This document shows positions 11,910 through 23,581 of a DNA stretch of 64,000 nt, one piece after another; position 1 is the first letter of the stretch; each line of letters starts with the position of its first letter. The stretch is from the NCBI GenBank assembly GCA_947579665.1, contig OX388347.1:24916562-24980561 (forward strand). The letters run 5' to 3'. A program made the position numbers and the translations under genes. This DNA comes from Sympetrum striolatum (taxonomy: Eukaryota > Arthropoda > Insecta > Odonata > Libellulidae). A model generated the notes under the pieces. That model saw nothing but the letters and a program-made list of their open reading frames with translations. It did not search any database and had not been told where the DNA came from.

Positions 11910-14340
11910 CCCTATTCCGAGCTCTTTTAATAACTCTTTCCGGGAGAAAATTTTCGCAACCCTACCGCAAAATAGTTTTTCTCACGCCATGAAGAATCGA
12001 AAAATATCATTTTATACTCATATATCATATTATATCATACTATATTATGTTTCATCCTTAACGAAACGGAAGAAGAAACTTTAGTATCTGGTATAAATTA
12101 TCATAATTTTTAATAAAAGGTTTACGTAATTTTTTTATAACTCACCAGTTATTATCTGTTATATTAAAGCGAGGGGTAGTTGATGTATGGTAGAGAGAGA
12201 AAATTAATGGGTCACTGTTAGAAATTAAACAAGGAAGTGCGAAGAGGGAGGAGAAAAGAACGGAGTTCCCGGATGAAATGAAAGGAGAAGTCATTTATCT
12301 CAGAGCAAAAGAAGAGGGGTCAGCGATCCTATTAACAAGGAAATTCATTATTTCCATAAAGTGTTCAACATCCTACAAACGGAGAAATTCAGATCGCGTT
12401 AATGAAGAATCATCCTAAATGGGAGACTGACTTCCAAGTAATTACTAAACGCCTTTTCTTCACGCAAGTACGCATATAGTCATTTATTATGAAATGCTTT
12501 GATATAAATTGCAAAGAAAGTCAAGGAAAAGAAATGATTTAGAAAGCTACATCTGCTATTCATACATGAATATCATGTTTCGTCTACCAATCTTCTCTTT
12601 AATCAGGAACACTCATCTCTTAAATTAATTAATTCAAGAATGAAGATCTATTTATATCTTAAAATGGTATGGAAGTATGAAAATGAGAAATTTCACGCAG
12701 CTTCTTTGGTGAGACTAGGCATTACAGTTCACATAGGTATAACTTAGTAGGAACTATATTTTAGGCATTTCATACTCCTTTGGGATGGATTTAAGATTGA
12801 ATTTCCGATAATAATCAATAAATAAGTAAGAGTAAGACTTGTGATTTCGTAAGAGGCATTCAATCCTCATTTTTATTGTTGTTAAGCTCTATTCTTCCCA
12901 GGTGTGAGTTGTAAGAAATCAGATATGCTTTAATGGTACAGCAAACACAAATTAAATGAGCCTAAATACACTTTTGCTAATATTATGACTTTATGTTAAA
13001 CTAAAAAATAACTTTTGTTCTATCACAGGAATATATTGGAATTGATTGAATTGGAATCATCATTTTCCCAGGCGCAGTTACTTGTAACCGAAAACATACA
13101 ATAGAAGAAGAGTTATTAAATCATATATTTTTTCAGGATCTTACAGACTTTGACACAAAGGTAGTTATTCTCGTGAAAGTAAGAATAAGTTTTTACGTAA
13201 TAAACTACTAGTAGAGTTTGAAGTCAAGGCCAGCAACCTGAATGGGTATGATATAATCTCTCTGCTTCTCGAAAATCTAATAAAATTTTATTATCCACAA
13301 AGAGCATCGTGAATGAGTTTGAATGAATGTTGATGTTCAATAGGTGGAACTCATGTAAGAATTGTTTACTCAGCTTAGTTTATGCGGTAATGATCCCCAA
13401 CTGAATGCAATTGCACACATTTAAAACTTTCAAACAAATATTTTTCAGCATATTCATGGGTTCTTCCATTTTCCGCCTTCTCGCTTTCCAAATTTCCCTT
13501 CCTTTTGGGGAAGCAACCGATCACTTTCAGGCCATTTAAGATAAGCTCGCAAACATAATCTGACTTAATTCCTATGAATGTCCGCAAACAATAAGGGATC
13601 TGTGTAAAATCGCTGCTAAATAGTTAACTCTTCTAACTTTATCCGCTTATAAACATGCCCCCATTGCGTATATCACGTATGAATGGCTCAATTGACGCAA
13701 GCGTGTTGTGTTATATCTTCGCCCACTCTCCCGTTGTCTTTCAGCTTTCACAATTCCCTTTACGGGCAAGCCTAGTCTGACAGATTTATTCTTTGCGCGT
13801 GTTTTTTATTGCTGAGCGAAATATGTATTACAACTCCCGTCAATTACCCAGACTTTAAAACTGTAATTATCGGTCGCAAATCAGCCTCGGGAAAACCTGA
13901 TACATGTGACTGCGGAATAAAATCATAAAAATTTTACTAACCCTCTTCAAGGATGAAAAAAAAAAGATTGGAGTATTTGAGTGAATGGAATGAGTCATTC
14001 GAAAGATTTCAGCATACTTAGTTGCGCCTAACTAGTAGCGAAATATTTTTCCTTGGGTAGAGCATATCTCTCATTTTAAAATTTCGTTTGATTGTTCGTT
14101 TCTGGTATTCTCCGTTCATTGGATAACTTAAAAGCATATTTTTGAGTTATATGGGTCAATAATTTATCCCTGTAGAAATCACTTTTACGGTGAAAAACAA
14201 AAATCGACTCTGATGAAACTTAACAATATAATTAAATCGAGGCTTCATTTCAGTGCTTCTTTAAATCATATAGTATTGCATATAATGTCTATGCATCATC
14301 CCAAGAGATCTATGCATAAAAACTTTACAACTCTAGGACC
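11910..14340. other. AT-rich DNA without a supported gene
   Basis: Nothing coding is recognised. A polypyrimidine-AG at 12893-12901 (ATTCTTCCCAG) runs into GTGTGAG, a weaker version of the acceptor/donor juxtaposition described at 15925 and 60769. Bases 13600-13950 are slightly richer in CpG. Confidence 0.5.
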
Positions 14341-14769
14341 TTTTTTTCCGACGTAACCACAGTGGTTGGCTGGTTTTCTCAGCACTCATTGTTTAGAAAG
14401 AATATCGCAGAGTTTTTATGGCAAAAGCCTCAGAAACCAAGTCTTTTGATGACTCCCTCCCCTCAGATAACCTCGGAAATACAAGGGATGATAATCTCCT
14501 TCCAAGATGTTACGCAACCTAAAAATTACCACAATGGACTAAATAGAGGCATACCGGCAGGGATGCAACCCATCCGCAAAAAACCCATCCATTTCCTCTC
14601 CACCATTTCTGTCATATCCCGCCTTGCAGACTGCAACTCAAGGAAACCCTCTTCCTTAATCTTTTTTCCTCCTCTCGAGAAACGAGTCGAAATGAAACTT
14701 TTCTCTCGTATTTATGGCCATCTAGATGAAAGCTGTGCTCCTATATTGCCAATTAAGAGCGAGCATTAC

Positions 14770-15080
14770 GGAATTTGTGTAATTGCTATCCGCCTTCCCA
14801 CCCCAATCCACCCCGACGTCCCAGACCGTTCCACACCCTTCCGGTTAAACTCCCCGCCCTCCCCCCGAGTCCGAGGGAGCCTCGCCCTTCGGTGGCTTGC
14901 AGCCACACCTTTTTTTCCTCTATCCCTTGGGGTGGCGACCGCTCTTCGCGACACCCCCTCTCGCAACAAACACAAGAAGACCGCGCATTCCGCGTGTCTT
15001 CATTGTATGTTATTCCCACGACGAGATAAAGTTTTCTCCAGAGCGCGACAATCTCGCTCTAAGGTTATCCTTTTTGCTTT
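14770..15080. other. GC-rich patch with chance open frames
   Basis: This patch is C-rich on the plus strand (CTCCCCGCCCTCCCCCCGAG) and has several overlapping open frames on both strands. The longest, 14362-15120, only opens at a GTG; its first in-frame ATG is at 14449. The peptides are Pro/Ser/Arg-rich and match no family I know. The patch may be a small unmethylated regulatory islet. Confidence 0.35.
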
Positions 15081-15487
15081 GATGGCATTATCTTCGCCAC
15101 GGTTGTGGGTTTCTAGGTGAAGATAAAGCGCAGTGGATGAATTGTGCTCCATTCGGTGCAAGTTTTCTTTATTATACTTGTACGATATGTTTGGTTTTTA
15201 TGAGTGGCCTGAATGTGCCACGGAGTGTGAAATTTTGTACGCCGAGGAATTTCATGCCTTCCGTAACATATATCGCCAGAGCTAGCTAGCTGTGGACTCT
15301 AGTGTATGGATTTAGCTTCAATAAATATATAACCATCTGCAGATGATGCTTATTGCGGCGTTTTTTTAGTATTAATCCTAAAGAAATTTGCCGTCGTTTT
15401 CAGTTAACTATTTTTAATGTCGATTTGCCTACAATAACACTAGGAAATAGAAAAGAAATTTGTAATTGGATTGAAAATTTTTCATAA

Positions 15488-15566
15488 TGCTACGTTCAAA
15501 AAGTTCCCAAACTTATATACATTAGTGACAAGCGATTATAAGTTGGGGAACTTTTTGAACGTAGCA
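15488..15566. mobile_element. 79-bp palindromic MITE (mariner/Tc1-like)
   Basis: Two 30-base arms (15488-15517 and 15537-15566) are reverse complements with one mismatch, around a 19-base spacer. The outer part reads TA then CGTTCAAAAAGTTCCC, with the matching inverted end followed by TA, as expected for a TA-inserting IS630/Tc1/mariner-type miniature element. The TGC/GCA outside the TA dinucleotides are also complementary, so the exact boundary is uncertain. Transcribed, it would fold into a long hairpin of pre-miRNA or siRNA size. Confidence 0.6.
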
Positions 15567-15924
15567 GTTCATTGGAATATATTATGAATTGTTACATTTA
15601 TAAGTTCAAAAAACCAAAGAAAAAATTAATTTATGTTTTTTGTTTCATCTTTCTTAATAAAAATTATTAAGATAAAGCGAAAGAAATTGCTTCTCCGATT
15701 ACTGATTGATATTTATTTCGTATATATACCAAAAGTATAAACATAAGCAATTAAAAGTTCCATAACCTTTGTAGAGAACATATTTATCTTATTATGAAAT
15801 AATATCAGACAAATATTTCATCATGTAAACATAATAATATGATGTATGTCTGTATTTGGTTAAAACTATTGACATTAAATATCTGGTAGTGTTTATTAAA
15901 ACCATTGATTTCTTCTCATTGCAG

Positions 15925-15988
15925 GTATGTTATATTGCTGGCAAAAAGTTCAGATCAATCCATTGGTTCTTGCTGTTGCTGCTCCTTA
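15925..15988 (+). other. Candidate recursive splice site with RS-exon
   Basis: The acceptor GATTTCTTCTCATTGCAG ends at 15924 and is directly followed by GTATGTTA, a good donor. If the site were used as a ratchet point, the upstream exon would be joined here and the donor rebuilt at once. A second donor, GTAAGA, occurs at 15989, which would define a 64-base RS-exon. The branch point is not obvious. The open frame over 15856-16134 is Phe/Leu/Ile-rich and not convincing as protein. See 60769 for the stronger twin on the same strand. Confidence 0.4.
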
Positions 15989-16139
15989 GTAAGATATTTT
16001 CCATAAAAGTATTTAAGAATATCAGTAAATCATTCTCCTCAATTGATATCCTATTCAATTTTCTTTTTTTTGTGCCGATGTTGACTTGCTTTCGGTCTGT
16101 TTATTTCTTTTTCGGTAGGATCTTACACAACTAAACTTA

Positions 16140-17150
16140 TGCTCTAAATTTTATGTTTCATTATGATTGTTTTTAATACACTCCCTCTCTCTATTTTATG
16201 AAATGTGTTTGTTTGATTGATCAGAAACAGGCTCTATTTCCGACCATAAGTCAAGATTCCCCAAGAACCGTTCAATATTTTTCTTATGATGTTCAACCAT
16301 GTCCAAATCCCGTCATAATTCAATAGTTCTCACGTGTATTGGAAACAACTTGAGCTCAAGGAAAATTGCTGCTCAGAAAAAGTTGCTGTCCAGTCACATT
16401 TTAGCATTTATCTTGTTCGTCACTGCCTAGTTTTTGTTGAGGTTTTGCTTCTGGAAAGTCATGTCTTGTGTCGGCTTGAGTACAGGTCGCTGCACTGTTC
16501 TGTATTCCTCAAAGGCCTGCCACATTCGCATCAAAATTCAAGACGGAATCTGTTTTCCCACCACCCGACCCATACCTCTTGGGTCACCATGTCAGATCGC
16601 ATGTCGAGGAAAAGAAACGTCTCAGTTTCTTATTTATTCGTCAGGCGTTTCCTCCGTGAGAGTAAGTCAGCCGTTTTGACACGGAATTAATTAATATCCA
16701 GCGGCAAGTTATTGCAGACCGCTAGTAGATGTAGAGGCATGTACGACAGCGCTAACCGCGTTAATTTGATACCTGCATTTCCACTTTAATTTTGTCATTT
16801 ATTGAAAAACCCCTTAGATACAATTTCACAGTTATATGAGTAACGAGTTCAAATATTTACTTTGCTGAAGACACTGCGATATTTCTTGTAAGATGTTATT
16901 TTTTTGTTTATTGAGTGAAGAGAAGATATAAACAAATGCAAAAAAATATGAAAAGACTTTGTTTGTTGCAGAGTAAGAAATAGATCGTTAAATCTTGAGA
17001 AGTGATATTTATTTACAGACGATTGGAACTCGATGTCAATATGATGATAGTTTTATTGCACTTCTCTCAAATTGGAATTCGGATAATTTTATAGTTTATT
17101 AATATTATTATATAGTGTATTTTATTTTGTGTGATCGTTGGGTGTTCAAT
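16140..17150. other. Non-coding DNA
   Basis: No gene is supported. Bases 16330-16690 are slightly less AT-rich, with overlapping 81- and 118-codon frames that have no recognisable domain. The rest is AT-rich. Confidence 0.5.
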
Positions 17151-17153
17151 AAG

Positions 17154-17440
17154 TTTACATTTACATTTAAACCCTGCAATCCGCCAGTGGCGCGTGGCAG
17201 GGGATGTAAGACACCGAAATACCTATCTAATCTGGAGAGCTATTAGCTTCTCTAATACTTCGCGGAAAAAATGACCAAAAGTAGCTATCTGTCCTGGCAA
17301 CTACTTCCCTGTATCGCTTTTTTGTTTTCTCTCGAAGGTCGCGTAGGAATATAACTGGGATGACAATATCTGTTATCTCGGAACCATTTTCGTCCAAAAA
17401 AAGTTATCATACACCATCATCAGCGAATGCCTAATGAGTC
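17154..17440 (-). mobile_element. 3' end of a non-LTR (LINE) retrotransposon, 5'-truncated
   Basis: Read on the minus strand, bases 17392-17227 encode a continuous ~55-residue C-terminus that ends in SYFWSFFPRSIREANSSPD and a TAG stop (17229-17227). The SFFPR-x-IRE-x-N-S-x-P ending is the common C-terminal signature of insect non-LTR retrotransposon ORF2 proteins. A ~70-bp 3' UTR follows (CCACGCGCCACTGGCGG), ending in a short (TGTAAA)n tail at 17171-17154. Upstream on the minus strand (17436-17415) a fragment reads AFADDGV, like the reverse-transcriptase catalytic FADD box, but it is far too close to the C-terminus and is followed by a stop, so it implies an internal deletion or is coincidence. 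Dead copy; clade uncertain (CR1/jockey-like). Confidence 0.7.
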
Positions 17441-17449
17441 GTTTTATTC

Positions 17450-18985
17450 ATAGATCCTTCTTGAGACGTACCACGAGAATATCCTTAGGTTTAAAATTAT
17501 TTTTGAAGTTAGTTTCTGGGGTATTTAAGCTGTGTTTCGATTGATTTGAAAGCTCCTCGTATGTGATACATTGAAATGGAAAGAAATTATGTTATAGTAT
17601 TTATTATGCTACGTAGATGAGATGGATAAAAAGACATCCAATAAATAATTTAAAGAAACAAGCTATTAGATGAATGCAGGATGGTCACTAGATACCAGGA
17701 CCTTGGAGTGCAGAGTAGATTGCAATTTATCTTGCATGTAATGCCATATTCCTATATTGATCGATGAATTGCCTACCCCCTACTCCCATTCTTTGTAAAT
17801 CTTGTAAGGATGTAAGGTATATAAAGGAGCTGTTTAATCTTTTCGAATTTATTACTTTCGCAGAGAAATTATTATGTTATCCATACAGCGAAGTTTTGCT
17901 AAATAAAACTCCAACTGAAAGCTGATGCGTTCTATATAAATAGTTATGTTTTTACTGAGTTACAAAAGGGCTTGGGCTTGTTTTCAATGCCAATGGTCTG
18001 TCAGCTTACCGCTCTATTACTGCGCGTGCCGCTTTTTACAGAATTTTTCTCGATGCGTCCTCAAAAAAATGGTTCAGAAATTCCTGTTGAAACATTCTAT
18101 GTATTTTATTTTTTTTATTGTTGTCTTATTGTATGATGCGAAATTATTTCTAAATCATAATTTGTTTATCTCATTAGGAGGTCTACGAGGATTTTATTTA
18201 AATTAATTTGAGGCTCTCCACAAGAATACATGGGCTTTTCTCTGCCGTTTTCTTCAACATAAAAGTATTCATATCCGTTAATCGAATCCAGCGATGCATG
18301 ACGCTGTCGAGCCACCTTTAAAAATCTCTCTCTACTACCCACAAGCGATTCTAATCAACAGCATTATTTACCTTCACAGCATATTATTGACGTATAATAT
18401 GTTTAACGTTGATAGGTATTTGGGAAATTATGCTCCATGTTTCGTGCATATGTTTGTTACAAGTTAACGTATAATACGGATTTATAAGGACTTTTCTAAA
18501 CAGAGTACTGCTCACAAAAAATACGTTATATTGCTGTGATGGAAGGTATTGTCAATAGAGATATTTCCAATAGAGATATTTTTACGATGACATTATTTCC
18601 AGTAAATACTTCATGAAAAACTACTACTTTTGGAAAAATGGAACCTATAGGTTAAAGAAATCTCTTTCAGGCAGTAAGATACGTTCCATTGAATGGCTTA
18701 GAAATCTTACACGGTTGGAATCGAGCTTGCTGATCATTACTTATCATCTCATTTATTTTCATAATAATTAATTATCGTTCACTAATGGCTGTTTTCACAG
18801 CCCTAGGCATGAAGTACATGTAGTTTAAAAGCGGGTCAATGGAAAAGGAAAAAATCCTCTATATCAGTGTAGGACCAATTTTGTTGGGACACAATACTAA
18901 TAAGGTTAGGAACGATAGAGTTAGGATAGATCGGGGTGTCTCTCTTCTCTTTTTCTTCATAGTATTGAGCCGTAGAACATGAAAA
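17450..18985. other. AT-rich DNA without a supported gene
   Basis: Nothing coding is recognised. A 14-base motif, CAATAGAGATATTT, is tandemly repeated at 18553 and 18568 (period 15). Confidence 0.5.
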
Positions 18986-18989
18986 CAGC

Positions 18990-19730
18990 CCATAGGAAAG
19001 GCACTACTTAAGCAGCGGTAGCACGGAAAAAGTGACCCCGGCCTGTCCGCTTTTTTGTGCACCTCGGCCATGGCGCTCGTGGTGCCCACTGCAGCAATGC
19101 GCGACAAAAATATAATGGAATCAGGCGACATTCGCCTCGACTAAAATAACGCGCCTTAAATACGCCCTTGTATTCCTGTTTGTCCGCGCGGAGCGGCATA
19201 CGGGTCTTTAAAAAAAAGGAGCCCGTAAAAGCGCTCATAATGACGTCCTCAATCGGGAGGGAATTTATCATCGATTGCCTTCCCAGCGATACCCACCCGT
19301 TGCACCGGTTTCAAATGAATAACGCTCTTCGACGCGAACGAAAAACTGGTTGCCTTCACCGATCGCCGATTTATCAAACGGCTAAATTAAATGTTTATTT
19401 TTTGGCGAGTGGAGAAGTAGCCGAGTTCTTTGAAAAGGGACGAAACCGCCGCGGAAGTGCGCGTTTGAAGGCACGCATGCGCCCGTGGTTTAGCAAGGGG
19501 AGGGTTTGGCGGGAATGGGTTTAGAAGACGTGTCACGGTGGGAATCGAAGAAGCGTCTTCGGAATGGGAGGCATTTGGATTTCTCGGACCTTCTAATGGC
19601 GTGCTCCGCGATAATTATGTAACCGTTCTAATGGATCCAATTAAATTGGTCGGTACACACTTCACGCACTTTCAAGGATCGGGAATTCGTTACGAGAGCT
19701 GCGATAGATCGTTAATTTCGTGACCCGTCG
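18990..19730. other. CpG-rich block, candidate regulatory element
   Basis: CpG is frequent here against a CpG-poor background (TTCGACGCGAACGAAAAACT, CCGCCGCGGAAGTGCGCG). There is a CRE-like TGACGTCC at 19241, an NRF1-like ACGCATGCGC at 19473 and an ETS-like CGGAAGTG at 19452. Open frames of 60-118 codons exist on both strands but share no family signature. The block resembles an unmethylated regulatory island or an ultraconserved non-coding element more than an exon. Motif calls are by eye. Confidence 0.4.
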
Positions 19731-19734
19731 GCAG

Positions 19735-20440
19735 GGAAAGTATGGAAATACATAGATCAGATTGTCACTTTTCCCGCACGATATTTGGAATGCCGATGGA
19801 AGATAGAGGTGGTAAATAATGTGGGTATCTCGGGGAGCCGATCCATAGAGTCGTGCAAGGGTGCGAATGTCAACGTATCTCGATTTGTTATTGATACTAA
19901 GAAACCGGAAATACAAGCTAAGATGACTTTCTTAATAGCTTCCTTACACCATAAATCATTATCTCTTTCGTTATTTATGAACTCATTTCAGCTGTTTAGC
20001 ATTGGTACTGATTTTAAATCCAAGCACGTTGATATTTAGCCTGCTTGAATTACCACTATATAAATAACCTATATAGCTGCTTTCGTAGCCACGAACGAAT
20101 TTTCAAGTTCTAAATAATATTTGATACCTAAAAGAAATTCATTTACAGTGTCCAAACTTTTAAAATTGCAGTATCTCTCGGGTATTTTATAGTATTGAAT
20201 TTCTTACTCATACGTGTATAGTGTAACCATATGAGAAAAAGTGGCCATAAGATAGTCGGTATCCTTCAAAGCGATGGTGCTGGATGAACTGACCGTGAAT
20301 CGTTCAAGAGGAAATTCTTATGGAGGAAAATCTCGTGATTTGGAGATCTTCCAAATGTCATCGAACTACGGTTTTTGCTTTATGTCTATCTGTTGCCATT
20401 GTAGTAAGATATACTCTGAATAATAAAAATTTAATTAATA
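19735..20440. other. Non-coding DNA
   Basis: Moderately AT-rich, with no recognised coding or repeat feature. Confidence 0.5.
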
Positions 20441-20444
20441 AAGT

Positions 20445-20570
20445 AGTAGTATTGTTAAATGTGCTTCGACAGCTTAATTCATTTTGAACCGTGGCTCCCA
20501 CCGGTAATCGAACCCGGGACTGCCTCCACCGAAGCATAAATTGAAGCCCACTTGGCTATCCGGGAGTCAT
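20445..20570 (-). mobile_element. tRNA-derived SINE, copy A
   Basis: On the minus strand from 20570 the sequence reads as a tRNA-like head, with A-box-like GGATAGCCAAGTGGGC and B box CCCGGGTTCGATTACCGG, the latter closed as a T-arm with one mismatch. The acceptor-like GGTGGGAGCC follows. The adjoining body (about 20490-20445; AAAATGAATTAAGCTGTCGA) is shared with copy B at 58468-58597, where the corresponding stretch is AAAATGACCTAAGCTGCCGA. The degenerate acceptor stem and the shared body argue for a SINE rather than a working tRNA gene. Confidence 0.7.
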
Positions 20571-20579
20571 AATTTATAA

Positions 20580-21360
20580 TTCTTGACAATTAAGTTGGAT
20601 GTTACTTAAAAGTAAAGTGCATTTAAATAGCTGAAATATCATTTAATTATTTCTTATAACTTTTTTGAAAACGATTCCAACACAGATATAATTGGCCAGT
20701 ATGGAGGCACGATAAAAATGGTATGTAAGCTTAAATTTGAATACTTTTCTTGAAAACAATAGCGTAACTTCTTAATGACAAATATCACAAAATTTGCTGT
20801 TTTAAAGAAGTTAGATTTTTTTGTAAATGATAACGTTCGTCGAAGTAATCTGAAAACAATGTTGAGTCACTTTGCGATGGGTTATATTTTTATATTCCAA
20901 GTCATGCTGTAACCAAATCACGCAGAAAAATATCAATGAAAGCTTATTTCTTTTTATTATTTAATAATAATGTTACTATTAATTAATTAATTCATGGCAC
21001 CCATTGCCAAGCTTAAGTACCTACTAGGCATATTTGTAGATTTATCATATGACAAAGGTGCACTTATAATGAAGCCTTTTACATAAAATTAATATTACTA
21101 TAAAACAAGTCTGATCAAACGATCTTAGCCTCACGGAGTAAAAACGTTTCCGTATTTTTTAATATAGATAGAGATAGGGATATCATTATTGTTCTATAAT
21201 TTTTAATAAAAAATGGTTAAGTTTCTTATTCACAATTTCTTTAATTTTGTTTCGGAAATGACCCTTTTGATTTTTTATAATGAATGCAATTAGAGAAATG
21301 GAATCTTCTGGATCGGTTTCTCATTTATATATTTGAATAGAAAATAAAATCATCCGCATA
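20580..21360. other. AT-rich non-coding DNA
   Basis: No supported gene or repeat. TTAATTAATTAATTC at 20980-20994 is simple AT sequence. Confidence 0.55.
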
Positions 21361-21399
21361 GAATGGGGAATTACTGCATTCGCAATTTAAGCAAACAAT

Positions 21400-22440
21400 T
21401 TACAGTCCCGCTGACGTTTTTGTTGTCAAGAAACGGATGCGCGTGGAGCAAAAGAAAAAAAACAGCATCCGCGGTTCCAGATTCGTCTACCGCCATCTGC
21501 GCAAGAATGGGTCTGCGAAAAGTGTTTAGTAATCACGTGATATTAAGAAACCCTCGTGGTGTGCGGGGAGAGCGAAGGGGCATCGCAGATAACTTATTCT
21601 CGAAAGAGAGCGGATGAGATTGGCCAGAGACGCTTCTTAAAGCAACGCGAATGCTCACCTCGAGGGAAAAACCATTACGCCTTTCCATTCTTCGTCCCTT
21701 CTCTCTCCCGTATTTTCCCTCAATTTTTTCAGCTATCCTCCAAAGATCTCTCACACTCATCTTCCACCATCGCATTTCTCATTTCTCACTCCCTTTTCTT
21801 ATTTCGGACCCTTTATTTCTCCGTTGAAACTGCCTTTACGGTTAGCTGAAGGAAGAGAGAGTAGCGCGCGAGAGTCATCTAGCGGAGATAACGATAAGGA
21901 ATGAGTGGTACCTCAGCTGGATCTCCCCACCAATCTTCGCTGCATCTTCCATATTCCTCGCTTCCCTTCCCACACGCCCACAAAGCACCCTTTTCTCTCG
22001 GGGAGAAAAACCGCATTTCCATGGCGTTCCTCCGTGGTCTTTTGTCTGCCCTACGCGACTCTGGCTCCTTTGCCCACGCCCTCTACAAAGAAGGCGCTTT
22101 TTTTCGATTCCACGAGGAAATTCGGTCCAGATAATATCCAGAGGCTCTAGCGCCGCCAACTCATTTTCTTCTCAAGGAGTTCCTCCGGAAACAAAACCCT
22201 CTTTACAAGTCCCTTCTTTGTTCCTTTCTGCCCCCATTCCAAAATCCCTCTCTCTTTTAACCCCTTCTTTCGCCCGCTAATAACTCGCTCTCTCACTTAA
22301 CCACGTTCAATTTCAAAATATCAACTCCTGTCTCTCTACACCACGCTTCTTATCCCTGCCTTCATTTTCTTCGTGGAATCCCTTTCAGTATTTCCTCCTT
22401 TCGTCTCACCGCAGTGCTTTTTACCATAATTGTCCTCTTT
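21400..22440. other. CpG-containing patch running into a long pyrimidine-rich tract
   Basis: Bases 21400-21660 are CpG-rich (GGATGCGCGTGGAGC, CAGCATCCGCGGTTCC). Bases 21670-22440 are strongly pyrimidine-rich on the plus strand (TTCGTCCCTTCTCTCTCCCG, CCCTCTCTCTTTTAACCCC). The 77-97-codon frames on both strands reflect that bias. No domain, ATG context or splice boundary supports an exon. Confidence 0.45.
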
Positions 22441-22444
22441 CGTT

Positions 22445-23395
22445 CATATCATCAAATTTCCGTTTTTCTTCGAAATACATTTAAAACGAATAACCTCACT
22501 TATGTTTTAATATTAACGGTTCTAATAGTCTTATGAATTGAAGTACTACGCTCAGATAATTGCTTCTGACTAGTGATCGCAGTTTACTTTTCGTTGTTCA
22601 AAGAGCAATGAAGAGTTGTAAGTTCAATGATTATTTATAAGGACTAATTAGGAGTGTCTACATATTTGCTCGGGATAACAATTAAGAGAAATGCATGAGG
22701 AAACATTCTCGAGAGATATTTGGTCTTGTCCCATAATTTTTCATTATATTCAATTATATATTTATTATGTCATTCAACTGTAAACTGTTAAATACTGTAG
22801 TTAAAATCTTATGATGCTGCGGTTTAGCAAAGATAATTTCTATTTACGTATATTTCCTTGTAGTGCAACAGATTGCCTAACATAAAACGAATCAATGTTT
22901 ATCTAAAAGTTTCAATATTGCGGCTTCTCCAAAGGCTAGTAATTCTTTTTTTTAATAAAGTACAACCAAATACAACTGCTGCTGTAAAAATTTTCTCCTG
23001 GATGCATTTTAACCATATGAAAATTTAAGTAGAAGGACAAATTAAATTTTTAAATGTGGGGCAGTGTTAGTACGCAGGAGTGTAAATTCAATATAATCAA
23101 GTAATATCGAATGAATAGTGCTAATTTGTCGAATATGATAGTAAGCAGGCATCACGTTTGGAATTCTATTCTGTTCAGTTAGGTGGAATAGCTCTATTAT
23201 AATTAGAATGTTTCTTAAATTCAAAGAATTGTTTTGTTCTGTCTGCTATATGTTATTGTTCACGAATAGAATTATTTCTTTTAGAACATGGTAATGGAGA
23301 AAACATATTTCATCGAAAGGAACAATCGAAATAATTGCGAAAGTATTAGAAATTAATGCTTAAAACTATCAGACGGCTCCAGTAATATCTGTATC
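22445..23395. other. AT-rich non-coding DNA
   Basis: No feature is supported apart from short chance open frames. Confidence 0.55.
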
Positions 23396-23400
23396 ATTTT

Positions 23401-23530
23401 TACTTTCTCCATATACGAAGTATAGAGAAAGTATTGTTTTCATGAAAAAATTCGACTTCGAGATTTCAACGGAAATACATGTTTTGGGGTCCCTAGAACA
23501 CGTTTTGACCATTTTCGGAATGATGTCTGT

Positions 23531-23581
<51 letters not shown>

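Noticed and set aside
12893..12908. Further ratchet-type site (ATTCTTCCCAG next to GTGTGAG)
   Set aside because: The acceptor is good, but the donor lacks the A at +4 and there is no clear downstream RS-exon donor at a sensible distance, so it is too weak to report as a finding.
14362..15120. Longest plus-strand open frame (252 codons)
   Set aside because: It opens at GTG (first ATG at 14449), runs through a C-rich patch, is Pro/Ser/Arg-rich, matches no family I know and has no splice or promoter context.
20491..20570. Functional tRNA gene
   Set aside because: The A and B boxes are good but the acceptor stem does not pair, and the same head with the same body recurs at 58468, so it is a SINE.
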